From: Polaromonas sp.
Lineage (GTDB): Bacteria; Pseudomonadota; Gammaproteobacteria; Burkholderiales; Burkholderiaceae_C
Assembly: GCF_029945925.1 (NCBI RefSeq)
Contig: NZ_JAQSDN010000036.1
Location: 155,875 to 219,874, forward strand
Direction of reading: 5' to 3'
DNA: 64,000 bases
The translations under genes were made by a program, and so were the position numbers. Below the pieces are notes generated by a model. The model was not told where the DNA came from. It did not search any database and worked only from the letters and a program-made list of their open reading frames with translations. Shown piece after piece: positions 31,930-39,420 of this stretch (positions within the stretch are counted from its first letter, which is position 1; every line of letters starts with the position of its first letter).

Positions 31930-32382
31930 ATGAAGGCTTATCTCAAGTTCGGCGCAATGATTGCGACCTCGACCATCGTGATGTTCGGGCTCATGTACCT
32001 GAACACCTACGCGCTGGATCACATTTTCTTCAGCCAGACGCGGGCCTGGATGGCGTTGCTGATGGGCGCCGTCATGGCCATGGTCATGCTGGTGTTCATG
32101 TGGCCCATGTACCCTGACCGGCGCGTCAACACGGGCGTGCTGCTGGTCAGCGCGCTAATGTTCGCGCTGTCGCTGTGGCTGGTTCGCAGCCAGCAGACGG
32201 TTGACGAGGTCTCATGGATGCGGGCCATGATTCCGCATCACTCGATTGCCATCCTGACGAGCGAACGCGCCCACATTTCAGATCCCCGTGTCAGGCGGCT
32301 CGCGGATGCCATCATCGACGCCCAGCGCCGGGAGATTGCCGAGATGAAACAGCTTATCGACGAGCTCAAGCAGGCCCGCTGA
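31930..32382 (+). CDS. membrane-anchored DUF305 protein
   Basis: 150 residues. Three hydrophobic helices (about 8-28, 36-58, 67-85) precede a DUF305 segment with the signature VSWMRAMIPHHSIAILTSERA and a helical REIAEMKQLIDELKQAR tail. The MIPHH motif and nearby Met could bind copper or another metal in the periplasm. Start ATG 31930 is preceded by AAGGGATTTCAG. Isolated gene; function unknown. Confidence 0.8.
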   Translation: MKAYLKFGAMIATSTIVMFGLMYLNTYALDHIFFSQTRAWMALLMGAVMAMVMLVFMWPMYPDRRVNTGVLLVSALMFALSLWLVRSQQTVDEVSWMRAMIPHHSIAILTSERAHISDPRVRRLADAIIDAQRREIAEMKQLIDELKQAR

Positions 32383-32451
32383 GCACGGGCGGCATAGCTG
32401 CACAACGAATGATGGGGCGGTGCTGTACCCCGTCAGACCCCCGCGTTCATC

Positions 32452-32512
32452 AACAATTTTGGCCTTCAGCCCATAGCCAGCGGGCGCGAGCAGCTATAAA
32501 ATTGAAAGCAAA
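32452..32512 (+). repeat. family A dispersed repeat, intergenic
   Basis: TTTTGGCCTTCAGCCC...GCGCGAGCAGCTATAAAATTG between the convergent DUF305 and eutC genes. Confidence 0.85.
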
Positions 32513-32528
32513 TACGGGCTGGCGCGCA

Positions 32529-33320
32529 TCAGTCGCCATGCACCCGCTGGCCCGTCAGGTCCTTGAGCGCCACCCCCGAGCGTTGTTGACTGCGCATCTG
32601 GTCCAGCAACCACGCGATTTTGCCGGCCGCAGCATCCGGCGCAAGGCCTTGCGGCCGGATGTTGGAGACGCAGTTGCGGTCAGCGTCGCTGGTGGCTGCG
32701 CCGGGCGCCCAGGTGATGTAGGCGCCCAGGCTGTCGGGCGACGACAGGCCGGGCCGTTCACCGATCAGCACCAGCACCGCATCGGCCTGCAGGGCGCGCG
32801 CGACGACGTCGCCCGCCGCAATGCGGCCGTGGTGCAACAGCACGACCGGCGCCAGCGCCCAGCCCTGCGCGTGCAGCAACGGCACCAGCGCTTCAAGCAC
32901 CGGCAGGGCATGGCGCTGCGTGGCCTGCGCGGACAGGCCGTCGGCCAGCACCACGGCCAGGCCGCCACGCGACGGGCTGGCTTGCAACAGCGCCAGCGAG
33001 CCGGCATCAAGCTGGCGCCCAAGGTCGGGCCGCATCAGGTAGGTGCGCCTGTCGGGTGCGCCGCTGCGGCAAACCAGTGCGGGCTGGCCCAGCAAAAGCG
33101 ACAGGCCGGCCTGCAGGGCATCGGCATTCAGTGCGGCGCCCACGGCGTCACGCGCCCGGGCGTGGGCCAGGCGAAAGTCCAGCAAGGCGGGTGTGGCCAG
33201 CGAGGCGCCGGTGCGTGGCAGGCCGATGCGTGCGGCGGTCAGCGGCCGCAGCGCCGCCCACAGCTCGGCCACGCCGGACGGTGTATCTAAAGGATCCGGA
33301 AGCTGGGGCTTGTCGTTCAT
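32529..33320 (-). CDS. eutC: ethanolamine ammonia-lyase small subunit
   Basis: 263 residues. Small (light) subunit of adenosylcobalamin-dependent ethanolamine ammonia-lyase, which splits ethanolamine into acetaldehyde and ammonia. Conserved stretches are ARIGLPRTGASLATPALLDFRLAHARARDAV, YLMRPDLGRQLD, GERPGLSSPDSLGAYITW and DRNCVSNIRPQGL. ATG 33320 overlaps the eutB stop (ATGA), giving coupled translation. Confidence 0.93.
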   Translation of the reverse strand: MNDKPQLPDPLDTPSGVAELWAALRPLTAARIGLPRTGASLATPALLDFRLAHARARDAVGAALNADALQAGLSLLLGQPALVCRSGAPDRRTYLMRPDLGRQLDAGSLALLQASPSRGGLAVVLADGLSAQATQRHALPVLEALVPLLHAQGWALAPVVLLHHGRIAAGDVVARALQADAVLVLIGERPGLSSPDSLGAYITWAPGAATSDADRNCVSNIRPQGLAPDAAAGKIAWLLDQMRSQQRSGVALKDLTGQRVHGD

Positions 33321-34705
33321 GAGTTGGTGCTGTTGCCCAGCAGTTGCCGGAAAGGCAGCGGCACGCCGCCCTGCCGCACGCGGCCCTGGCCGTCCACCAG
33401 GCCCTGCGCTTCCAGCCATAACTCGAACTCGGGCGCCGGCCGCTTGCCCAGCAGGTCGCGCATGGCCAGCGCGTCGTGGAAAGAGGTGCTCTGGTAACCC
33501 AGCATGATGTCATCGGCGCCGGGCACACCCATGACGAAGTTGACGCCCGAGGCCACCAGCAGGGCCAGCAGCGCGTCCATGTCGTCCTGGTCGGCCTCGG
33601 CGTGGTTGGTGTAACAAACGTCGCAGCCCATGGGCAGGCCCAGCAGCTTGCCGCAGAACTGGTCTTCCAGCGCGGCACGCGTGATCTGTTTGCCGTCGTA
33701 CAGATATTCGGGGCCGATGAAGCCGACCACGGTGTTCACGAGGAAAGGCTTGAAATGGCGCGCCACGGCGTAGGCGCGCGCCTCCATGGTCTGCTGGTCC
33801 ACGCCGTGGTGCTGCCCGGCCGACAGGGCGCTGCCCTGCCCGGTTTCGAAATACATGAGGTTGCTGCCGACCGTGCCGCGCCCCAGCGACTGGGCGGCAT
33901 CATGTGCCTCCTGCAGCAGAGCGAGGTTGATGCCGAAGCTGCGGTTGGCCCCCTCGCTCCCGGCGATGGACTGGAACACCAGGTCCACCGGCGTGCCGCG
34001 GGCGATCAGCTCCAGCGTGGTGGTGACATGCGCGAGCACACAGCTTTGCGTGGGAATGGCGAGCTTGCTGCGCACTTCGTCGAGCAGGCACAGCAGCGCG
34101 TGCGCGCTGTCGGGGCTGTCGGTGGCGGGGTTGATGCCTATCATCGCGTCGCCGGCGCCCAGCAGCAGGCCGTCGAGGATGCTGGCCGCGATACCGCGCA
34201 AATCATCGGTCGGGTGATTCGGCTGAAGCCGCACCGAAAAACGCCCAGGCAGGCCGACGGTGTTGCGAAAACGCGTGACCACGCTGCATTTGGCGGTCAC
34301 GATCATCAGATCCTGCAGGCGCATGAGTTTGCTGACGGCGGCCACCATCTCGGGCGTCAGGCCGGGCGCCAGGGCGCTCAAGACGGCGGTATCGGTGCTG
34401 TCGGCCAGCAGCCAGTCGCGCAGGCCGCCCACCGTGAGGCGCGCGACCGGCGCAAAGGCATCAGTGTCATGCGTATCGATGATGAGCCGGGTGACCTCGT
34501 CGGCCTCATACGGCACGAGGGCGTGGCTGAGAAAGTCTTTCAGCGGCACGTCGGCCAGCGCAAACTGCGCCGCCACCCGCTGCTCGGCCGAGGTGGCGGC
34601 CAGCCCGGCCAGCACGTCGCCGCTGCGCAGCGGCGAGGCACACGCCATCAGCGTGGCAAGGTCGCTGAAGACATGGGTTTCTTGACCAACCGGCATACGG
34701 TACAT
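33317..34705 (-). CDS. eutB: ethanolamine ammonia-lyase large subunit
   Basis: 462 residues, the usual length. It carries the substrate- and cobalamin-binding barrel: NTVGLPGRFSVRLQPNHPTDDLRG, GLLLGAGDAMIGINPATDS, HVTTTLELIARGTPVDLVFQSIAGSEGANRSFGI and DVCYTNHAEADQDDMD. ATG 34705 (MYRMPVGQETHVF) is chosen. No microcompartment shell, eutA reactivase or regulator is in view, so this is the simple shell-free arrangement. Confidence 0.94.
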   Translation of the reverse strand: MYRMPVGQETHVFSDLATLMACASPLRSGDVLAGLAATSAEQRVAAQFALADVPLKDFLSHALVPYEADEVTRLIIDTHDTDAFAPVARLTVGGLRDWLLADSTDTAVLSALAPGLTPEMVAAVSKLMRLQDLMIVTAKCSVVTRFRNTVGLPGRFSVRLQPNHPTDDLRGIAASILDGLLLGAGDAMIGINPATDSPDSAHALLCLLDEVRSKLAIPTQSCVLAHVTTTLELIARGTPVDLVFQSIAGSEGANRSFGINLALLQEAHDAAQSLGRGTVGSNLMYFETGQGSALSAGQHHGVDQQTMEARAYAVARHFKPFLVNTVVGFIGPEYLYDGKQITRAALEDQFCGKLLGLPMGCDVCYTNHAEADQDDMDALLALLVASGVNFVMGVPGADDIMLGYQSTSFHDALAMRDLLGKRPAPEFELWLEAQGLVDGQGRVRQGGVPLPFRQLLGNSTNS

Positions 34706-34865
34706 CGCTGTGGGCCCAGGTTGCGGCGGCCGCACCGATGCGGCCGGTGCGCTTGACGCCAGACCCTATCGTAGGGGAAGCGGGCCTTGCCGTGCTGCAG
34801 AACGCGCGCGGCTTCACGGGACCCGCAGCACCGAAAAAAAACACGCCATGGCGAAGTTCATGCAT

Positions 34866-34925
34866 GTTTTATGCCTCCAGCCCTTTCTGCACGGGCGCAA
34901 GCAGCTATTAAATGTATAGCTATCC
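34866..34925 (+). repeat. family A dispersed repeat, intergenic
   Basis: TTTTATGCCTCCAGCCCTTT...GCGCAAGCAGCTATTAAATG, well preserved. It lies in the 335-bp gap 34706-35040 upstream of eutB; apart from it I see no gene or clear signal there. Confidence 0.85.
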
Positions 34926-35040
34926 AGTGTCTCTTCTACGGCGGGGTTGAGGCATGGATGTCGCAGAAATTGGCTAACCAACGGCCCCCCGACGGCACGC
35001 TGCGCCTCTCGTCAGCGGGAAGCGCTCCAGGTGGGCGGAT

Positions 35041-35523
35041 TCACTTGCGGTCTTTGCTGGCGCGGGCATGGGCATCGACCCCGCCGCGGGCCTTCCATTC
35101 CCCATAACCGCCATGCAGGATGCGCACGTTTTCGTAGCCGGCCATCCTCAGCGCCATCGCCACCTGGCTTGAAAACGAACCGGTATTGCAGTACGCCAGG
35201 ATGGTCTTGTCCTTGGGCAGTTTGGCGCGCTCGGCAAAGACCTTGCGCCATTCGATGTTGCTTGCCCCCGGAATGTGCGCCTTCGCGAACTGCCCCGCGT
35301 CGCGCACGTCGAGAACGTAGAACCTCTTGTAGTCCTCGGCCGGAATCTGTTCGGCGGCGATGGTGCCGCTGTTGTAGTCGGAAAATTCGAAGTAGGTCTC
35401 GAGCGCTTCGGTGGTGGCCTTGTCGAGCTGGGCATGCGCAACGACCGGCAGCGCCGCAAGCGCGGCCAAGGCGGCGGATGCGGCCAGGCGGCGCGAACAG
35501 AGGGTGAGGAACGTCAGTGTCAT
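35041..35523 (-). CDS. periplasmic rhodanese-like protein
   Basis: 160 residues with a Sec signal ending VVAHAQ. One rhodanese domain: FYVLDVRDAGQFAKAHIPGASNIEW and the active-site loop AYCNTGSFSSQVA with its cysteine. It likely moves sulfane sulfur in the periplasm. It is the last gene of the minus-strand sulfur operon, 51 bp behind the MFS gene. Confidence 0.88.
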   Translation of the reverse strand: MTLTFLTLCSRRLAASAALAALAALPVVAHAQLDKATTEALETYFEFSDYNSGTIAAEQIPAEDYKRFYVLDVRDAGQFAKAHIPGASNIEWRKVFAERAKLPKDKTILAYCNTGSFSSQVAMALRMAGYENVRILHGGYGEWKARGGVDAHARASKDRK

Positions 35524-35560
35524 GGCTTGTTTCCGGGTTTTTTAAGAGCTTGAAAAAATC

Positions 35561-35584
35561 AATGCGTCAATGCGTCAATGCGCG
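35561..35584. repeat. 8-bp tandem repeat at the MFS stop codon
   Basis: AATGCGTC three times, the last imperfect, overlapping the stop of the MFS gene. It looks like replication slippage. Confidence 0.6.
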
Positions 35585-36861
35585 GGGCTGAGCCGGGGGT
35601 GGGTTTCTTCACCCCAGTGATGGAGGACAGCGCCGGACAGAAACATTGCCACGGCGACGAACCAGAAGGCGGTCTCGATGCGTCCGCCCAGGGCTGCGGC
35701 CGCACCCAGGCCCAGGGCGCCGATGCCGTAACCCAGGTCGCGCCAGAAGCGATAAATGCCAATGGCAGAAGCACGCCAGTTGGGGTGGGCGATGTCGGCC
35801 ACCGCCGCGCTGAGGTTGGGGTACAGCATGGCCATGCCCAGACCGGCCATGGCGGCCGAGGCGCTCCACCACGCCGAGCCATGGCCCAGCGGCAACAGCG
35901 CGACACCGGCGCCGCACAGCCACATGCCCCAGACGTTCAGGCGGTGCCGGCCGATGCGGTCGGACAGCTTGCCGGTGAAGAACTGCGCCCCACCCCAGGT
36001 GAAACCGTAGACGCCCACGATCCAGCCGATGCCGGGCAAGCTGACGCCTTGCTGGTGCAGATACACCGGCCAAAAGGCCCAGACCAGCGCATCAACGAAC
36101 TTCTCGACCATGCCCGCCTGACACAGCGCGGCCATGCGGCGGTCACCCCAGCTCATGAGGGCAAACATTTCCCGCGTGGTCGGTTGCTCGCTGATGCCCG
36201 TCGGGTAGCGCGGCCGCAAGGCATGCGCCGCAGGGGCCGCAGCGTGGCGCTTGACCTCGGCATGCGCCCAGGGCAGCGTCTCCTTCACGCCCAACCAGGC
36301 CAGCAGCGTGGCCAGGCCGATGACGGCCGCACCAAACCACAACAAGCCTTCACGCGGGCCCAGCAGCGAGGCGGCATAACCCGTCACCACACCGGCGATG
36401 GCGACACCCACATAACCTGCGAACTCGTTGAGTCCGATGACCAGTCCGCGCTGGTCGGCCCGCGTGATGTCGAGCTTGGCCGTCTGTGTCATCGACCAGG
36501 TCAGCCCCTGGTTGACGCCCAGCAGGATGGTTGCCAGGACAATCCAGCTCCACGACGTGGCAAAGTAGACGATCAGCGGAATCGGCAACGCCACCAGCCA
36601 GCCCAGCAACAGCACGCGCCGGCGGCCCATGCGTTCAGCCAGGCGACCAGCGGCGAAGTTCATCGCGCCCTTGACGAAACCGAAGGCGACGACGAAAGCC
36701 GCCAGCAGCATGAACGAACCGCGCGGCACGCCGAACTCGGTTTCGGCCAGCGCCGGAACCACGTTGCGCATCATCCCGATGGTCATACCGACGAGCAGCA
36801 CCTGCAGCAGTTGCTGCAGGACCTGGCGGAGATTGGCGCGGATGCCGTATTCCATCTGCAT
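35575..36861 (-). CDS. MFS transporter of the sulfur-stress operon
   Basis: 428 residues, about 12 helices. Motifs AAGRLAERMGRRRVLLLGW and GKLSDRIGRHRLNVWG are the two MFS loop A motifs. Located 5 bp behind the persulfide-dioxygenase-like gene, so co-transcribed. In related operons an integral membrane protein exports sulfite or imports thiosulfate; such a role is inferred here. Confidence 0.85.
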   Translation of the reverse strand: MQMEYGIRANLRQVLQQLLQVLLVGMTIGMMRNVVPALAETEFGVPRGSFMLLAAFVVAFGFVKGAMNFAAGRLAERMGRRRVLLLGWLVALPIPLIVYFATSWSWIVLATILLGVNQGLTWSMTQTAKLDITRADQRGLVIGLNEFAGYVGVAIAGVVTGYAASLLGPREGLLWFGAAVIGLATLLAWLGVKETLPWAHAEVKRHAAAPAAHALRPRYPTGISEQPTTREMFALMSWGDRRMAALCQAGMVEKFVDALVWAFWPVYLHQQGVSLPGIGWIVGVYGFTWGGAQFFTGKLSDRIGRHRLNVWGMWLCGAGVALLPLGHGSAWWSASAAMAGLGMAMLYPNLSAAVADIAHPNWRASAIGIYRFWRDLGYGIGALGLGAAAALGGRIETAFWFVAVAMFLSGAVLHHWGEETHPRLSPAH

Positions 36862-36866
36862 ACAGC

Positions 36867-37622
36867 TCAGGCGTGCGCCGGCTCCGGCGCCGTTCCACGC
36901 AGGTTGGCCGCCACGATACGGGCCATGTCCTGCGGCTGCGGCGGAGTTTCTGCCGTGAGCGCATCAACGAAGTCCTCACGCGACATGGCGAGCATGGGGT
37001 TGAAACGTTTCTCGAAACCGAGGGTCGATGCGGATTTGCCGGACAGGCCCGCACCGCAGGCGCTGCCGGCCTGGTGGCCGGGATAGATTTCGAGGTCGGC
37101 GGGCAGGCTCAGCAGCTTGCCATGCAAGGTATCGTGCAGCTGGCCCGCCATCTCCCGTTCGCGGCCCGCCAGGTCGGGGCGCCCTACCGCGCCAACAAAC
37201 AGGGTGTCGCCGGTGATGACGAACCAGGGCTCGTCGCCCCGGCGCAGGTCGCGCACCAGCAGGCAGATGCTGTCTGGCGTGTGCCCGGGCGTATGCATCA
37301 CGTCAACCACCACGTTGCCAGCCTCGAGCCGCTGGCCGTCCGTGACTGGCGCGAATTCGAACAAGACCCGTCCCTGGTTGCTCTCGTGCAGGTAATACGG
37401 CGCACCGGCGCGCCTGGCCAGTGCCGGGCCACCCGAGTAGTGGTCGGCATGCACATGGGTGTCGATGACGTGGGCAATCCTGACGCCCGCCTTCTGGGCC
37501 TCCGCCAGGAACCAGTCCTCGTCGCCGGCCACCACGTCAACGGCCACGGCTTTCGCCAGGCCCGCGCAGCCGAAAAAATAGGACAGGGTGGCGTTGTCCG
37601 CCGGTCGTTGTTTGAAGAACAT
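36867..37622 (-). CDS. metallo-beta-lactamase-fold hydrolase, persulfide-dioxygenase-like
   Basis: 251 residues of the ETHE1/Blh group. Metal ligands are seen in IDTHVHADHYSGG, HTPGHTPDSICLLV, FVITGDTLFVGAVGRPDL and YPGHQAGSACGAG. These enzymes oxidise glutathione persulfide to sulfite. ATG 37622 has AGGAGG seven bases upstream. It sits between the DsrE and MFS genes. Confidence 0.88.
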   Translation of the reverse strand: MFFKQRPADNATLSYFFGCAGLAKAVAVDVVAGDEDWFLAEAQKAGVRIAHVIDTHVHADHYSGGPALARRAGAPYYLHESNQGRVLFEFAPVTDGQRLEAGNVVVDVMHTPGHTPDSICLLVRDLRRGDEPWFVITGDTLFVGAVGRPDLAGREREMAGQLHDTLHGKLLSLPADLEIYPGHQAGSACGAGLSGKSASTLGFEKRFNPMLAMSREDFVDALTAETPPQPQDMARIVAANLRGTAPEPAHA

Positions 37623-37636
37623 GTTTGCCTCCTGTA

Positions 37637-37987
37637 TCAGAACACCAGGACCTTGTCGGCCCAGACCGTCCACTGGGTGAGCTCGTCCAGGGTGCTGCGG
37701 TGCGCGCCCGGGATGAGGTCCTCGACGCTGATGCCGCGTGCATCCATGCAGGTGCCGCAGACGCCGATAACACCCGCGTGGCTCACCACCGAACCGAGCA
37801 TCACTTCAAGGTTGTAAAAGCCGGTTGGCACTTTCTGGAGGCGGTGCGCGGCGGCCGCGGCGTCACCAATCAGAAAAACCCGGACCTCGTTGCCCGACTG
37901 CCTGGCCAGCGCGCCGGCCAGTCGAGCCCCGTTGTACGTTCGCTCACTGCCGTAGGGAGCGTCGTTCAGGATGAGCAGTGTGTTCAT
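37637..37987 (-). CDS. DsrE/TusD-like sulfur-carrier protein
   Basis: 116 residues. Compact alpha/beta fold with MNTLLILNDAPYGSERTYNGARLA and a cysteine-bearing loop GVCGTCMDARGI, either Cys a candidate sulfur carrier. DsrE-like proteins receive persulfide from rhodaneses. It starts 9 bp after the regulator stop. Confidence 0.87.
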   Translation of the reverse strand: MNTLLILNDAPYGSERTYNGARLAGALARQSGNEVRVFLIGDAAAAAHRLQKVPTGFYNLEVMLGSVVSHAGVIGVCGTCMDARGISVEDLIPGAHRSTLDELTQWTVWADKVLVF

Positions 37988-37996
37988 GTCGAAGCC

Positions 37997-38656
37997 TTAC
38001 GTTGTCTGTTCGAGGGGCAGGCCACGGGCGCGCCATTCGGCCACGCCATCGGTCAGGTGAAAGGCGCGGTAGCCCCGTCTGCGCAGCAACTCAACGGCGT
38101 CCCTGGCCATCAGGCAAAACGGGCCGCGGCAGTAGGCGACGACGGGCACATCTTTGGGAAGCTCTTTCAGCCGCTTCCTGAGCTCGTCCACGGGCAGCGA
38201 GCGGGCGTGGGGCAAATGGGCGCTGGCGAATTCCTCTTCCGGCCGCACGTCCAGAACCAGGACCTCCCCGGCCTTGGCTTTCTTCAGGATGGCCGCCCGG
38301 TCGATACCCTCGAGTTCATCGCCGTGCTCGACGATGGAGGCCAATGCAACCTGCAACTCGACCAGCCGTTCCTCGGCTTCAGCGCGCAAGTTCACCCAGA
38401 GATCGGCCACACTGGTACTGGCCAGACGGTACAGGACGTATTTGCCTTCCTTGCGCGTATCGACGAGTCGGGCCATGCGCAGCTGCTTCAGGTGGGCGCT
38501 GGCCAGCTTGACGCTGATTTCCGCCTGTGCCGCGAGCACTTCGACGGTCTTCTCGCCCTGGCAAAGCAACTCGATCAGCTCCAGGCGCTTGGGGCTGGCG
38601 ACGGCCTTGCCGATGCGGGCGACCTGCTCGTAAAGATGGTCCTTGATTTGTCTCAT
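37997..38656 (-). CDS. ArsR-family repressor fused to a rhodanese domain
   Basis: 219 residues. An N-terminal ArsR winged helix (about 1-95; KAVASPKRLELIELLCQGEKTVEVLAAQAEISVKLASAHLKQL) is followed by a rhodanese domain (about 115-215; VLVLDVRPEEEFASAHLPHARSLPVDELRKRL) with active loop AYCRGPFC holding two cysteines. The classical ArsR metal site ELCVCDL is absent, which points to thiol or persulfide sensing. First gene of the operon, with an operator 3 bp upstream of its start. Confidence 0.9.
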   Translation of the reverse strand: MRQIKDHLYEQVARIGKAVASPKRLELIELLCQGEKTVEVLAAQAEISVKLASAHLKQLRMARLVDTRKEGKYVLYRLASTSVADLWVNLRAEAEERLVELQVALASIVEHGDELEGIDRAAILKKAKAGEVLVLDVRPEEEFASAHLPHARSLPVDELRKRLKELPKDVPVVAYCRGPFCLMARDAVELLRRRGYRAFHLTDGVAEWRARGLPLEQTT

Positions 38657-38659
38657 GCC

Positions 38660-38685
38660 ATCAATCTAACGTTTATTAGATTGAT
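38660..38685. promoter_or_regulatory. 26-bp operator of the ArsR-rhodanese operon
   Basis: ATCAATCTAA, six bases, TTAGATTGAT: a perfect inverted repeat with 10-bp arms ending 3 bp upstream of the repressor start. Size and AT content match ArsR-family operators. Binding here would block transcription or translation of the five-gene operon. Confidence 0.85.
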
Positions 38686-38739
38686 TGTCAACCTCCAAAG
38701 GCTGACCCGCGGCGGGGAAACATCCGAGCCACGGGAAGA

Positions 38740-39204
38740 GCGTCAAGACGCGCCGACGAAGTCGACAAACTCGCCGTGCTTGATGCCGGTGCCGACGACT
38801 ACCTGACCAAACCTTTTGGCGTGGGCGAACTGCTGGTCCGGGTGCGCGCCAACCTGCGCCGGCCTCGGGCCGCCACCCCCGAAAGCGGAAAGTAAAGAGG
38901 CCGACCCCTTGCTCCGTTTTGGCGAGGTGGAGGTGGACCGCCATGCCCGTGTCGTACGCCGTGGTGTTGTGGAAATTCATCTGACACCGATTGAATACCG
39001 GCTCCTTGGCGTGTTGATGGCCAATGCGGGACGGGTCCGGACGCACCGCCAGCTGCTGTGGGAAGTATGGGGACCTTCGCACGCCGAGCAGAACCACTAT
39101 CTGCGTATTTACATGGGACACCTGCGGCAAAAGCTGGAGGCCGATCCGGGCCCCAGCACCTGCTGACGGAAACGGCGGTCGGCTATCGCCTGCTGATGAA
39201 CTGA
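38740..39204 (+). pseudogene. kdpE: decayed response regulator, kdpE remnant
   Basis: Pieces of one KdpE-like protein in three frames. First [36 protein letters not shown], which ends at a TAA near 38893; then, after a frameshift near 38875, LLRFGEVEVDRHARVV...HLTPIEYRLLGVLMANAGRVRTHRQLLWEVWG...YLRIYMGHLRQKLEADPG; then, after another shift near 39157, HLLTETAVGYRLLMN with a stop at 39204. The first two-thirds of the receiver domain is gone and no kdpD or kdpFABC is present. The remaining gap to 39420 holds nothing I recognise. Confidence 0.88.
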
Positions 39205-39420
39205 GCCACCGGAGCGGCCAGCCGTTCGAGGGGTGGTATCCCATGGATGGCTCTTTGCAGAACCCACCGTTCGCAGGCATAGCAATTCAGGAAGGAAAGG
39301 GGTAAACGCCGTCCATATCCCGAAGTACCCCTGCGGCCATTGGACTACCATGGAATTGCCGCCCTGCTCTCCACCCTCCCCCTGGACTCCTCATCTTCCT
39401 CACTCCACCTCTGAGCCTCC

